The translations under genes were made by a program, and so were the position numbers. From Chromatiales bacterium (ex Bugula neritina AB1) (GTDB lineage Bacteria > Pseudomonadota > Gammaproteobacteria > Granulosicoccales > Granulosicoccaceae): a stretch of 64,000 bases of DNA. The stretch is from NCBI GenBank assembly GCA_001730015.1, contig MDLA01000133.1, positions 24,125-88,124 on the forward strand, in the 5' to 3' direction. Position 1 is the first letter of the stretch, and the number at the start of each line of letters is the position of its first letter. The notes beneath the pieces are model-generated. The model saw only the letters and a program-made list of their open reading frames with translations. It did no database searches and was not told where the DNA came from. Positions 1-9,554 of the stretch are shown here, one piece after another.

Positions 1-570
1 GTCAAATCGCTGCCAGATATCAATCTGTGTCTGCAATGAATGCAGCACACTCTGGTTAGCGTTGATTGTCATCTGGTATCGATCCCGCTCTATGTCACTT
101 TTCGCATTGGGTAGCGCCAGCCGGGCCTGTTCCATCTCGCGGGTTTTCTCGGCTATATGCTGATCGATTTCAGAAATTGCGTCTCGGGTCTCGTGGCGTT
201 TTTCATTGAGCTGCCGGTTACTTTTACGCGTGTACTTATGGTAGTCGCGGCGCATCGAGGCTGCTTCTTCAAAGTTGGCGGCAATCCGGTCAAGCTCGAT
301 GGACAATTCTTCGATGATATCGTCCATGCGGGACGCTTCGTCCACGCGCAGTTTCAGCTGCTGAAAAGCAATCAGGTTGCTCTGCAGCAGCGCTTGAGTG
401 GTAGCTGCGCCAATGCGCTGTGACTCTGAAACCGTGTCGAGCAGGAATTGCTTGATTGATACGAATTGCTCGGGCAGATCGGACGTTGCAGCTGCCTGTG
501 GTGAATTCCACAAACACAGTGCTAGCACCAGGCTTTGCAGGCATCCGGTATGGGATGGTCTGGCCCTCAT
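1..570 (-). CDS. Exported coiled-coil protein, 5' part only
   Basis: The reading frame is open from an ATG at 570-568 down to base 1, giving the first 190 residues of a longer protein whose end lies outside the window. A GAGGAG ribosome binding site stands five bases before the ATG. The N-terminus has a short basic start and a hydrophobic stretch ending AAA (about residues 10-28), which looks like a cleavable signal peptide. The rest is charged and helical (for example around residues 75-100 and 120-165, rich in E, R, K and Q), so a periplasmic coiled coil is likely. I do not recognise the family. It may be a periplasmic partner of an energy-transducing or cell-envelope system, but nothing in the window shows this. 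It is divergent from argS across 186 bp. Confidence 0.75.
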   Translation of the reverse strand, partial: MRARPSHTGCLQSLVLALCLWNSPQAAATSDLPEQFVSIKQFLLDTVSESQRIGAATTQALLQSNLIAFQQLKLRVDEASRMDDIIEELSIELDRIAANFEEAASMRRDYHKYTRKSNRQLNEKRHETRDAISEIDQHIAEKTREMEQARLALPNAKSDIERDRYQMTINANQSVLHSLQTQIDIWQRFD

Positions 571-756
571 AATTCTCCTCGACCCGTTTCTTATTATTAT
601 TGTTTCGCTACCGGTTCTCTGCCGGCAGCCGTCGCGGTTAACGGCCTTGCGTGCAGATTCTTTAATTGTGTGCCCGCTGCAGATGATCTTACAAAGCAAC
701 ACAAACCGACGATGTGAATTACAATAGAGGGAGACTGATAAGAGCAATCCTCACGT
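571..756. promoter_or_regulatory. Divergent intergenic region before the coiled-coil gene and argS
   Basis: This 186-bp stretch separates two divergent genes and so must hold both promoters. It contains AT-rich segments (around 587-603 and 657-690). I see no strong palindrome, and no T-box is expected in this group. The assignment is by position only. Confidence 0.4.
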
Positions 757-2709
757 ATGAACGCCCTGCAAGAAATAAAAGGCCACTTTGCTACTGCGCT
801 GGCTCAGCTTACCGGCGACCCTGGTCCGCTGCTGGCAATGATCCGCCCGACGCAGGACGGAAAGTTTGGTGACTATCAGGCCAATTGCGCAATGCCTCTG
901 GCAAAGCAGCTGGGCAAAGCGCCGCGCGAGATCGCAGCGGATCTGGTCGCCTCGGTAGAGCTGTCTGACTTATGCGAAACCATTGAGGTGGCTGGCCCGG
1001 GTTTTATTAACCTTACCCTCAAGGACAGCTGGCTGACACGGCAACTTGCAGCGGCTCAGCAGGATGAGCGGCTCGGTATTGAGAACGCGCAGACGCCGCG
1101 CACGGTAGTAGTTGATTATTCGTCGCCGAATGTGGCCAAACCCATGCATGTCGGCCATATCCGCTCAACGGTCATTGGTGCAGCGCTGGCAAATATCCAC
1201 CGCTTTCTTGGCCACCGGGTAATTACCGATAACCATCTCGGTGACTGGGGCACTCAGTTCGGCATGATCATTTATGGCTATAAGCATTTTGTTGATGCAG
1301 CGGCTTACCGGAAGGAGCCCGTATCTGAGTTAAGCCGGTTGTATAAATACGTGCGTGTACTGATGGACTATCACTCTGCAGTGCGCAAACTGCCGGAAGC
1401 CCGTGAAGCACTTGAAAAAATGCAGCTGGCGCAAGAACGGGTAAGTGCTACTGAAGCTTCCGGAAAATCTGAGATTAAGCAAAAGAAAAAAGATATATCC
1501 CGCCTCAACGAAAAAATAGCAGCGCAAACTGAAGTTATAGAGGGGCTGGCCGGCACCATTGAAAAAGTCAAAGCGGATGCGGCTTTGCTTAGCGTAGCAA
1601 ACGAGCATGCTGCTGTAGGGCAGGCAGTGCTCGATGAAACGGTTAGACTCCATTCGGGAAATCCGCAGAACCGTGAGTATTGGGACGAGTTTCTACCTTA
1701 CTGCCTTGAAGATATTAATCGATTATATGATCGTCTGGGTGTCCGCTTTGACTATATTCTAGGGGAGAGCTTCTACCATGATCAGCTTGGTCCGGTAGTT
1801 GAAGATTTCATCGAGCGGGATCTGGCCAGGGAAAGTGATGGTGCTATCTGTGTTTTCCTCGACGGCTATGAAGCGCCGATGATTATTCGTAAAAAAGATG
1901 GCGCGTATTTGTACCCCACCACAGATCTTGCCACCATTCAGCACCGGGTCAGTGAGTGGCAGGCCGACACTATGCTGTATGTTGTAGATCATCGACAGGG
2001 GGATCACTTCGATAAACTGTTTGATGCAGCAAGGCTATGGGGCTACACCGATGTTGAAATGACGCACGTCAGTTTCGGCACAGTACTGGGTGATGATGGT
2101 ACGCCGTTTAAGACCCGTGCTGGTGATACGGTCGGGCTTGAAGGGCTGCTTGATGAAGCCGAGTCAAGAGCACTTGCGGTTGCCAAAGCGCAAAACCCTG
2201 ATCTGGAAGAAGGCCGGCAGGCAGAAATCGGGCGGGTGGTCGGGATTGGCGCGCTAAAGTATGCCGATCTATCACAGAACCGTTCGTCTGACTATAAGTT
2301 CAGCTACGATAAAATGCTGGCGCTAAGAGGCAACACTGCCACGTATTTGCAGTATGCCAATGCCCGTGTGCACGGCATTTTGCGCAATATGAATGTAAGC
2401 GTTGAGTCACTGCGAGGTGCCGATGGTGAGTTAATTTTTGCTGAACCAGTTGAGCGGCAAATGGCCATTCAGCTATTGCGCTTCAGTGAAGCGTTGGATG
2501 ATGTTCTAGTCGACTACAAACCAAATCTGTTGTGCAATTACCTGTTTGATCTGGCCCAGTTGTTTGCCCGGTTTTTCGATCAGTGCCCGGTAAAGGATGC
2601 GGGTTCAGTTGAGTTGCAGCAAAGCCGCCTGAAGCTTTGTGATTTGACAGCGAGAACGCTGACTACCGGTCTGGATTTATTAGGCATAGAGGCACTTGAT
2701 AGAATCTAG
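757..2709 (+). CDS. argS: Arginyl-tRNA synthetase with coiled-coil insertion
   Basis: Charges tRNA-Arg with arginine in the cytoplasm. The protein has 650 residues. It has the N-terminal additional domain, the class I HIGH-type motif HVGH at residues 131-134 within an SSPNVAKPMHVGHIRS context, the catalytic core (GDWGTQFG, DLSQNR) and the C-terminal anticodon-binding domain ending GLDLLGIEALDRI, which is typical of bacterial ArgRS. The KMSKS loop is replaced by the PFKTRAGDT region, as usual for this enzyme. It is about 70 residues longer than E. coli ArgS (577). The excess is a lysine- and glutamate-rich helical segment at about residues 215-285, between the Rossmann core halves, consistent with an inserted coiled coil. 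ppk1 follows 52 bp downstream in the same direction. Confidence 0.97.
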   Translation: MNALQEIKGHFATALAQLTGDPGPLLAMIRPTQDGKFGDYQANCAMPLAKQLGKAPREIAADLVASVELSDLCETIEVAGPGFINLTLKDSWLTRQLAAAQQDERLGIENAQTPRTVVVDYSSPNVAKPMHVGHIRSTVIGAALANIHRFLGHRVITDNHLGDWGTQFGMIIYGYKHFVDAAAYRKEPVSELSRLYKYVRVLMDYHSAVRKLPEAREALEKMQLAQERVSATEASGKSEIKQKKKDISRLNEKIAAQTEVIEGLAGTIEKVKADAALLSVANEHAAVGQAVLDETVRLHSGNPQNREYWDEFLPYCLEDINRLYDRLGVRFDYILGESFYHDQLGPVVEDFIERDLARESDGAICVFLDGYEAPMIIRKKDGAYLYPTTDLATIQHRVSEWQADTMLYVVDHRQGDHFDKLFDAARLWGYTDVEMTHVSFGTVLGDDGTPFKTRAGDTVGLEGLLDEAESRALAVAKAQNPDLEEGRQAEIGRVVGIGALKYADLSQNRSSDYKFSYDKMLALRGNTATYLQYANARVHGILRNMNVSVESLRGADGELIFAEPVERQMAIQLLRFSEALDDVLVDYKPNLLCNYLFDLAQLFARFFDQCPVKDAGSVELQQSRLKLCDLTARTLTTGLDLLGIEALDRI

Positions 2710-2761
2710 ATATATATACCATAGCGTTAATTTGTAAACGAATTCAGAGAGCGTCGGACAG

Positions 2762-4819
2762 TTGGATCCGCAATCGTATTTTAACCGGGAGTTGAGCTTT
2801 CTCGCGTTTAATCGCCGGGTATTGTTGCTGGCTTTTGATGATGAAATCCCGTTGCTTGAGCGCCTGCGTTATCTGTGTATTTGCAGCAGTAACCTCGATG
2901 AGTTTTTTGAAGTGCGAGTGGCCGGTCTGCAACAGCAATTGCAGGGTCGATTTGCAGGCACGGGGCCGGATAAATTAACACCGGAAGAGCAGCTAAGCCG
3001 GATTTCTAAAAGTGCACGGTTTCAGGTCAGGCACCAGTACCGTCTGTTGAATAGAAGACTGCTTCCAGCGCTGAAGAAAAACGGAATTGAATTTCTGGCG
3101 CCCGGAGCCGGCTGGACTCCAGGGGTAATTGAATGGGCTACGCATTATTTTATAACTGAGTTATTGCCGGTGCTTAGCCCGCTGGGGCTGGACCGTGCCC
3201 ACCCGTTTCCGCTGTTGATGAACAAAAGTCTCAATTTTATTGTCAAGCTCAGCGGAAAAGATGCCTTCGGGCGTGACACCAGCCTGGCCGTTGTGCGAGC
3301 GCCGCGATCACTGCCGCGGATAATTCGCGTACCGTCTGAATTCGGCAATGGCGATAAATTCGTTTTTCTTTCAACCATGATTGAAGAGAATATTGAGCGG
3401 TTGTTCCCCGGTTTGAAGGTGGAGGGTACGTATCAGTTTCGTGTTACGCGAAATAGTGATTTGTACCTTGAAGATGAGGATGCCGCTGATCTGCGCCTGG
3501 CTTTGCAGGATGAATTAAGCACGCGAAATTTTGGCGAGGCGGTTCGACTGGAAGTTGACAGTGAATGCCCTGATTCTATAGTGCAGTTTTTATTGCGTGA
3601 ATTCCGGTTGCAGCCGCGTGATCTGTTTTCGTGTGATGGGCCAGTCAATTTGAGTCGGCTGCAAAGTCTTCCGGAACGGGTCGATCGACCTGATCTTGAA
3701 TTTCTGACATTTGTTTCCCACACACCAAAGAGCCTGGGCGCTAATCGGGATCTGTTTTCCCGAATCAGGCGTGCAGATGTCATGCTGCATTACCCCTATG
3801 AATCAAGTTCGCCGGTTGTCAATTTGTTACGTAAGGCCGCTAGAGACAAACAGGTTCTTGCGATTAAGCAGACACTATACCGTACGGGAACAGAGTCGGT
3901 TTATGTCGATGCTTTACTGGAGGCCGCAGCAAACGGGAAGGATGTCACGGTTGTGATTGAACTCAGAGCACGGTTTGACGAAGAGGCGAATATAGAGCTC
4001 GCACGGCGTTTACAACGGGAGGGTGTGCAGGTTGTATATGGTGTAGTGGGTATAAAAGCGCACGCAAAAATGACACTGATTGTGCGGCGAGAACAGGATC
4101 GCCTGATCCGGTATGCCAATGTGGCAACGGGCAATTATCATACTCGCACAGCAAGAGTCTATACCGACATCAGTCTGCTCACAGCAGATGAAAATATAAC
4201 TGTTGACGTACAGAACGTGTTCAACCAATTGTCAGGTCTGGGGAAGGTACCGAAGATGCAGTCGTGCTTGCATTCACCGTTTAATCTGCACAAAAAACTC
4301 ATGCACATGATTGAAGAGCAGACAGCGCTTGCCGCAGCTGGTAAGCCCTGCGGTATTAAAGCCCGGATGAATTCTCTCAGTGAGGCAAAGCTCGTTCGGG
4401 CATTGTATAGAGCTTCACAGGCGGGTGTTCAGGTGCAACTGCTTGTCAGGGGTATCTGCATACTGAAGCCGGGTATCGAAGGCTTGTCTGAGAATATCAG
4501 TGTCTGCTCCGTGGTCGGGCGTTTTCTGGAACATTCACGGGTATTTGCGTTTGGGCCGGAGGGAAAAGAAAAGGTATATATTTCCAGTGCCGACTGGATG
4601 CCGCGAAATATGTTCAATCGGGTTGAACTGGCTGTACCGGTTGTTGAGCCGAAACTGCGCTCGCGCGTTATTAGCGAGACGCTTAATCAGCATCTTGCGG
4701 ATAACCGTTTTAGCTGGGAGCTATTGCCTACCGGGAGGTATCGACGAAAAAGAGCACAGGAGGAGCGTTTTTCGGTGCAGGAAAATCTACTTCAGGTACT
4801 AAACCTCGATAAAAAGTAA
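2762..4819 (+). CDS. ppk: Polyphosphate kinase 1
   Basis: Makes inorganic polyphosphate reversibly from ATP, normally membrane-associated. The 685 residues match the usual length (E. coli 688). The start is TTG: the frame is closed by TAA at 2735-2737 and there is no ATG or GTG between, and the family-typical N-terminus YFNRELSFLAFNRRVL follows at once. The autophosphorylated histidine lies in the KAHAKM motif (His434) and the second catalytic histidine in NYHTRTARVYTD (His460). All four PPK1 domains appear complete. The gene is 52 bp after argS, so co-transcription is possible. No exopolyphosphatase (ppx) gene follows; a dispersed repeat does. Confidence 0.96.
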   Translation: MDPQSYFNRELSFLAFNRRVLLLAFDDEIPLLERLRYLCICSSNLDEFFEVRVAGLQQQLQGRFAGTGPDKLTPEEQLSRISKSARFQVRHQYRLLNRRLLPALKKNGIEFLAPGAGWTPGVIEWATHYFITELLPVLSPLGLDRAHPFPLLMNKSLNFIVKLSGKDAFGRDTSLAVVRAPRSLPRIIRVPSEFGNGDKFVFLSTMIEENIERLFPGLKVEGTYQFRVTRNSDLYLEDEDAADLRLALQDELSTRNFGEAVRLEVDSECPDSIVQFLLREFRLQPRDLFSCDGPVNLSRLQSLPERVDRPDLEFLTFVSHTPKSLGANRDLFSRIRRADVMLHYPYESSSPVVNLLRKAARDKQVLAIKQTLYRTGTESVYVDALLEAAANGKDVTVVIELRARFDEEANIELARRLQREGVQVVYGVVGIKAHAKMTLIVRREQDRLIRYANVATGNYHTRTARVYTDISLLTADENITVDVQNVFNQLSGLGKVPKMQSCLHSPFNLHKKLMHMIEEQTALAAAGKPCGIKARMNSLSEAKLVRALYRASQAGVQVQLLVRGICILKPGIEGLSENISVCSVVGRFLEHSRVFAFGPEGKEKVYISSADWMPRNMFNRVELAVPVVEPKLRSRVISETLNQHLADNRFSWELLPTGRYRRKRAQEERFSVQENLLQVLNLDKK

Positions 4820-5324
4820 CTGTCGTTTATATATTTGGGGTTTAGTGACACTCGAAGGTTTGAGGCTATGGGCTATGGCACCGTTGTGCTTACGCAGGTG
4901 GTATGTCCTGGTGGCTGCTTTAATTCACGGCAAGAGTTTTTACAGTGGAATTTCTTCTCGCGTCGAATACTTACTGATATTTGCAAGAGAGAAAATTCTT
5001 TGTGGAATCAAAGATCAAGTGAGATTCCCAGGTGAGACTCTGTCAATCCCGTGAATAATGCGGGTTAACGGGTATAGGGTAACTGGGTCGTCGAGACACA
5101 AAAATAGCGGAAAACCCACGCTGGGCCGCTGTTTATAGAGACGCTTGAATCGCGCTTGCTGTTCTCCGTTGACATAATTCCCGCACTGGAATCTGCGGAG
5201 CCCAAACATTTCGAACCTGCAAATGCAGATACAATCACCCAGGATGCCTGATGCGATTCACATTATCACTCTGGATACCGCGTCGGTTGTAGTGCGCTCG
5301 CGAGCGTTAGTTGTCTGGGGAGAA
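4820..5324. other. 505-bp gene-free region between ppk and the HtrA-like gene
   Basis: Short open frames here (for example 4835-5054) have no ribosome binding site and run across repeat B1 (4888-5060), so I do not call a gene. The remaining 260 bp (5061-5324) hold no recognisable feature. Both flanking genes end here, ppk rightwards and the HtrA-like gene leftwards, yet no clear hairpin plus T-run terminator is visible. Confidence 0.5.
4888..5060 (-). repeat. Dispersed repeat B, copy 1
   Basis: On the minus strand this segment aligns along its length with 28877-29043 on the plus strand. Shared blocks include TATTCACGGGATT, TCTCACTTGAT, AATATCAGTAAG and GACGCGAGAAGAAA, then CTCTTG near the far end. 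One end is TGAATAATG (5052-5060). The other end, at 4888, is degenerate relative to the CATTATTCA expected from copy 2. It has no coding capacity and lies just behind ppk. Overall identity by eye is roughly three quarters. Confidence 0.85.
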
Positions 5325-6302
5325 TCAGTGGATGCTGGCTGATTTCAGCCGGTCGCTACGATCTTCGGTAGAGATAATTACGGTGTTTGTTACCAGATCG
5401 CGCTCAAAGGTAACTGAGATTTTCACGCCGGCATCACCAGCTGCCCAAACCGCCCTGAATAGCTCAGCAAGTGTGGTAACGTCCTGGCTATTTATCTGGA
5501 GAATTGTATCGCCACTTTGTATTCCAGCCTGGTCTGCGGGACCGCCTGCAGTCAGACCGGCAATCTGCAATGCGTCGGCGGACTCTAGTGCAAACCAGCC
5601 AACCCAGGGGCGTGCCGGTTCGTTGCGTCTGCCGTAGAGCATTAGATCGTTGAGGATGGGTGGCAGCAGATCGATCGGAATGACCATATTGGCGTGATTA
5701 ACGGTGTTTTCCTGATCAACCATTTGCAGTATGAGAGAGCCTATCCCATAGAGCATGCCGTCCTCTCCAATTAACGCGGCGCCGCTCCAGTATGGGTGAG
5801 CCGGAGCGGTGAAAATGGCAGAGTCGAGCAGATACTCCCAGTAACCCGCGAATTCTTCAATGCCACCAATCTGGACTTGTTGTGTGTGTGCTGGTCCACC
5901 GCAACCGGCCAGTAACAGCGACTGCCCTCGTATCAGATCAGCAGACTTACCGAGCATGACCGGAGGCAGCGTCAATTTGCCGAGTGTCTGCACCAGCCCG
6001 AAACCGCTGGCCTGATCGTAGGCGACTACATGGCCTTGCAGAGTGACTCCCTTATGATCGACCAGCCAGACGCTGCTCGCTTCGGTGACGATATAGCCTA
6101 TAGTGAGAATGAGCCCTTGATCATTGATAACAACGCCGTGTCCCTGGCGTTCAGTGCCAAGAAATTCAGCGGTCATAGCGTCTTCAGGGATGCGGGTGCG
6201 AACTGAAACCACACTATCCAGCGTGGTTAATACCTGGGCGCTGTAGTCTGCCGGGTCGGGTGGATTGTCGGGCAGAATTTGCGAAAGTTCTGAATCAGTC
6301 AT
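5325..6302 (-). CDS. Degenerate HtrA-like protein (trypsin fold plus PDZ), probably not a protease
   Basis: The protein has 325 residues. Residues about 25-225 follow the trypsin-like half of HtrA/DegP proteins (GHGVVINDQGLILT corresponds to the usual GSGVVI..G.ILTN). Residues about 230-320 form a PDZ domain (LTAGGPADQAGIQSGDTIL). The catalytic triad is broken: the usual TNxHVV histidine is Tyr70 (LTIGYIV), the Asp of D..TDLA is replaced around Gly100 (DQASGFGLV), and only the serine of the WSGAAL segment (Ser173) remains. No signal peptide is visible. A scaffold or peptide-binding role is an inference. A frameshift or sequencing error is unlikely because the frame is continuous. Confidence 0.8.
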   Translation of the reverse strand: MTDSELSQILPDNPPDPADYSAQVLTTLDSVVSVRTRIPEDAMTAEFLGTERQGHGVVINDQGLILTIGYIVTEASSVWLVDHKGVTLQGHVVAYDQASGFGLVQTLGKLTLPPVMLGKSADLIRGQSLLLAGCGGPAHTQQVQIGGIEEFAGYWEYLLDSAIFTAPAHPYWSGAALIGEDGMLYGIGSLILQMVDQENTVNHANMVIPIDLLPPILNDLMLYGRRNEPARPWVGWFALESADALQIAGLTAGGPADQAGIQSGDTILQINSQDVTTLAELFRAVWAAGDAGVKISVTFERDLVTNTVIISTEDRSDRLKSASIH

Positions 6303-6751
6303 TAAGCACTAACATAGCAGAACTGGGGCTTTTCGTGAGTAGGTTCGTGGCCTGTAACGTTTAATTTTTCGTTACTGTTTCTGGATGTGAGGAAACCTGG
6401 TCGACGAAGGTGAGTTGGTTTCTTTCCCTGCTGATTTTCCATAGCGGAAAGTTCAGGCACTCGGAAATGATTACTTTGCCATGAATGTTAGAGGCCTCTT
6501 GTTTTAACTGAATTCAGTGGAATTGGTGCGTTCGATTCCTGACGATTTCGTATGGAGTGGTGATTGATCTTAACCCTTTGATGCAATGGAATATCCAGCC
6601 AGTCTGACTAAAACTGCAACCCGAACTAATTGAGAAGTAAACCGATAGATGAGCAGAGCATGCAAATGCGATTCTCAAAAATATTGATTGCAAGCAATTT
6701 CATGGGGAATTGATGTGCTGAGCACGGATTACCCCTCGGTATGGGACAAGT
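6303..6751. other. 449-bp gene-free region upstream of the HtrA-like gene
   Basis: It separates two minus-strand genes and must contain the promoter of the HtrA-like gene and the end of the flavin-type gene transcript. I find no open frame with a plausible start, no repeat A or B and no clear terminator hairpin. Confidence 0.4.
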
Positions 6752-7324
6752 TCACGCTACTGTTGCCTGATGATTAGTCGCCGCCAACTGCTCGTCAGTG
6801 AAGCGCGGTGTAATATGTTGTGGGCAATTCCAGTCGTATGCGACTACATCAATTAACCCGATTCGCTCAATTTTCGCCGGGTAGTCCGGTGAGGCGGCGT
6901 ATGCTATTGCATCAGATGATGCCGTTCGAGCATCGGCAAAATGGAGGTGTCCGAGCAGTTTCAGTCGACGCCGATTCGGGTAATCCATAAGGATCAATGA
7001 GCAGCGATCGTTGATGGATATATTGCCGGCACTAATGAGCTGTGTATTACCGCGAAAATCGGCGTAGGCCAGTTGCGTGGGACTTAGTACTTTGAGAAAC
7101 CCGGCAGGCCCCCCGCGATGCTGGACGTATGGCCAGCCAGTCTCGCTGACTGTCGAAATATAGAAGGAATCTCGGCGCTTGATAAATTCGGTTTCTCGCA
7201 CGCTCAGTTGATCGTTCGGCCCAAACTGGCTCTGCAGACGCTCGTTCTGCGCTCGGGAATCGTACAGTTCCTGGGCTGATTTGACGCTGTCTGTAAAGGT
7301 GATCTCTGCAAATCGGTGTGGCAT
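6752..7324 (-). CDS. Pyridoxamine 5'-phosphate oxidase-fold flavin protein
   Basis: 190 residues from an ATG at 7324 preceded by AAAGGAT; a longer frame starting at 7387 lacks such a site. The split beta-barrel flavin fold is suggested by FIKRRDSFYISTVSETGWPYVQHRGGPAGF, then LAYADFRGNTQLISAGNI and SLILMDYPNRRRLKLLGH, the pattern of FMN-dependent PNPOx-like proteins. The substrate is unknown. Such proteins are often stress- or quinone-related reductases. It follows the alpha/beta hydrolase by 68 bp on the same strand, so the two probably form an operon under the divergent LysR regulator. Confidence 0.85.
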   Translation of the reverse strand: MPHRFAEITFTDSVKSAQELYDSRAQNERLQSQFGPNDQLSVRETEFIKRRDSFYISTVSETGWPYVQHRGGPAGFLKVLSPTQLAYADFRGNTQLISAGNISINDRCSLILMDYPNRRRLKLLGHLHFADARTASSDAIAYAASPDYPAKIERIGLIDVVAYDWNCPQHITPRFTDEQLAATNHQATVA

Positions 7325-7392
7325 GATTGTATCCTTTTTGTGAAAGTCAGTGCACTGGCAGCCGCTTAAACGCGGCTGCGTAAGCACTGGTT

Positions 7393-8439
7393 TTAATTTG
7401 TAGCCATGTTTGATGTAGCTACGTTTCGACCAATAAAGTCAAGCATCAGTATTGCGATCTCTGTTCCGTGGGTTTCTAAAGCAAAGTGTCCTGTGTCTAA
7501 TATATGGTACTCAAGATTTTTCAGATCGCGTTTGAAGGGCTGTGCACCTGCGGTCGGAAATATCTCGTCGTTCTTTCCCCAAACAATCAAGGTGGGCGGC
7601 TGATGGTCTCGAAGATACTGTTGCCAGGCAGGGTAGAGTGGTGGGTTTGAACCATAGCTATGAAACATCTGCAGTTGTATGTCCTGATTGCCTTCCCGGT
7701 CCAGCAGAGGCTGAACATGACCCCAGGTGTCCGGGCTCACCGATTCTATTTTTTTCACTCCATTCGTGTACTGCCACTTGGTGGCGCCGATAGTTGTCAG
7801 GAATTGCAGTGCATCGGCGTTCGACATGGACGGTTGCCTGTAGGCAGTCTTAACTTGTTTCCAGAACTCATTGTCTAGACCTTCATTCACAGCATCCCGA
7901 TTCTTCCAGTAGGCCTTGATTGGTTCCCAGAAGTTATTGTCGATCCCCTCATCATAGGCGTTTCCATTTTGCACTATTAAACTCTGAATTCGATCAGGCT
8001 GTGCAGTTGCGAGTCGAAACCCAATGGGGGCGCCGTAATCCATCAAGTAGAGGCTGAATCGCTCTAGTCCAATCTTATCGACCAATTTTCCAACCAGTCG
8101 TGCCACATTGTCGAACGAGTAGTCGAACTCATTGACAGTTGGCATCGAACTATATCCATAGCCGGGGTAATCAGGTGCAATTACGTGATATTGGCCTGAT
8201 AGCTGAGGGATTAGATCCCGAAACATGTGCGAAGAGGTTGGAAAACCGTGCAGCAGCAAGATTGTGGGGTTATCGGGGTTTCCTGCTTCGCGATAGAAGA
8301 TTTTGACATTTTCCACTATAGCTGTGCGATAGCTGGTAGCGGTAATCCCGGGTTCGGCGTGTACCGTTGATTGAAGGCCAGCAATTGATAGCAAATACAA
8401 CAAGCATAATGCTGTTTGTCTGGTGATGAGCCTGCTCAT
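7393..8439 (-). CDS. Exported alpha/beta hydrolase, epoxide hydrolase/haloalkane dehalogenase type
   Basis: 348 residues with a signal peptide (hydrophobic stretch then STVHA, cleavage near residue 28). The alpha/beta hydrolase core is clear: [13 protein letters not shown] oxyanion loop, nucleophile elbow [10 protein letters not shown] with Asp rather than Ser, acid in WGKNDEIFP, and histidine in DTGHFALE. An Asp nucleophile points to epoxide hydrolase or dehalogenase chemistry rather than a serine esterase. The family often acts on small hydrophobic or halogenated molecules. Export to the periplasm is somewhat unusual for it. It is divergent from the LysR gene at 8603 and lies upstream of the PNPOx-fold gene in one likely operon. 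Confidence 0.88.
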   Translation of the reverse strand: MSRLITRQTALCLLYLLSIAGLQSTVHAEPGITATSYRTAIVENVKIFYREAGNPDNPTILLLHGFPTSSHMFRDLIPQLSGQYHVIAPDYPGYGYSSMPTVNEFDYSFDNVARLVGKLVDKIGLERFSLYLMDYGAPIGFRLATAQPDRIQSLIVQNGNAYDEGIDNNFWEPIKAYWKNRDAVNEGLDNEFWKQVKTAYRQPSMSNADALQFLTTIGATKWQYTNGVKKIESVSPDTWGHVQPLLDREGNQDIQLQMFHSYGSNPPLYPAWQQYLRDHQPPTLIVWGKNDEIFPTAGAQPFKRDLKNLEYHILDTGHFALETHGTEIAILMLDFIGRNVATSNMATN

Positions 8440-8602
8440 GGGTTGTGTCCTCGAAGTAAATTGGTTGAATTTCGGATTTATAGGGCTAGTAAAGCCAGGT
8501 CATAAATACAAGACTTGTGGTCTGGGTGATTTTATAAGCAATAATTAAGGTCTGGACAAACGATGAATTCTCACGCAGGCTTAGAAAAAATAAGTTAAAT
8601 TG
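8440..8602. promoter_or_regulatory. Divergent promoter region of hydrolase and LysR genes
   Basis: 163 bp between divergent genes, the usual place for a LysR-type operator. GGTCTGG occurs twice in the same orientation, at 8519-8525 and 8549-8555, 30 bp apart (about three helical turns). This is a candidate binding element; I did not identify a convincing T-N11-A palindrome. Confidence 0.4.
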
Positions 8603-9511
8603 ATGTCTCGAAAAAACTATCCTCTCAATGCGCTGCGTACGTTTGAAGTGTCAGCCCGCCACCTGAGCTTCGTGAAGGCGGCGGACGAGCTTTCGGTAAC
8701 TCCCGCTGCAGTCAGTCATCAGATTAAAAAGTTGGAAGAATTTCTGGGCTTTCCGCTTTTTCGTCGGCGCACAAGGGGGTTGGTTCTGGTTGATTCTGGT
8801 CAGTTACTGTTAGCGGAGTTAAGTGACGTATTTCTTCGTCTCGACAAAGCAATGGAGCGGGTTATTGATAGTGACTCAAGTGGTACTCTCACAGTAAGCG
8901 TTGCCCCTACTTTCGCCGTCATGTGGTTTATTCCGAGATTGCAAAAGTTTTCGGCTCTTAATCCGGATATCGATGTGCGTACCTCAACGGGCTTAGGGTT
9001 AGTCGATTTTCAACGTGATGACTTTGATGCAGCCATTAGGTTAGGTAGCGGCAAATGGCCTGGTCTGGAAGCGCTCAAGCTTTTTGACGAATCCGTAACA
9101 CCTATGTGCAGTCCACGTATGCTGAAAGGGCCCAATGCGCTTAGCTGCCCCGATGATCTGTGCAGGCATGTTCTATTGCACAATCATTCGATGGACTATG
9201 ATCCCGAAGCGCCGACCTGGGAAAAATGGCTGGATGCAGCCGGCGCGAGTAGTGTGGATGCAACGCGAGGTATGCACTTCAGCTTACCGGATCACGGGCT
9301 GCAAGCTGCTATTGATGGTGCAGGTGTCGTTTTGGGCTGGCGATCGCTTGCTGCGGCAGATCTGGCGGCTGGACGAGTTGTTGCCCCGTTTGAACTAAAT
9401 CTGCCACTCGGATCAGGCTTTTACCTTTGTTACCCGGAGGCCCATGCACTGAGATCGAATATTGTTGCTCTGCGTGAATGGATAATGAGTGAGGTTCGCG
9501 AAGCCGTGTGA
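8603..9511 (+). CDS. LysR-family transcriptional regulator, GcvA-like
   Basis: 302 residues from the ATG at 8603 (a TTG sits immediately before it). Residues 1-65 form the winged helix-turn-helix (NALRTFEVSARHLSFVKAADELSVTPAAVSHQIKKLEE), closely following GcvA/AmpR-type members. The rest is the type 2 periplasmic-binding-like effector domain (VSVAPTFAVMWFIPRL, then DAAIRLGSGKWPGL). It most likely controls the divergent hydrolase/PNPOx pair; the effector cannot be deduced. No strong ribosome binding site is seen. Confidence 0.92.
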   Translation: MSRKNYPLNALRTFEVSARHLSFVKAADELSVTPAAVSHQIKKLEEFLGFPLFRRRTRGLVLVDSGQLLLAELSDVFLRLDKAMERVIDSDSSGTLTVSVAPTFAVMWFIPRLQKFSALNPDIDVRTSTGLGLVDFQRDDFDAAIRLGSGKWPGLEALKLFDESVTPMCSPRMLKGPNALSCPDDLCRHVLLHNHSMDYDPEAPTWEKWLDAAGASSVDATRGMHFSLPDHGLQAAIDGAGVVLGWRSLAAADLAAGRVVAPFELNLPLGSGFYLCYPEAHALRSNIVALREWIMSEVREAV

Positions 9512-9554
9512 CTCAGTCGTGCCCGAAATTCAATGTCATTGCTTGCCAGAGTAT

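Noticed and set aside
4835..5054. Overlapping open frames of 66-69 codons after ppk
   Set aside because: They run across repeat B1, have no start signal, and the other copy of B does not keep a frame.
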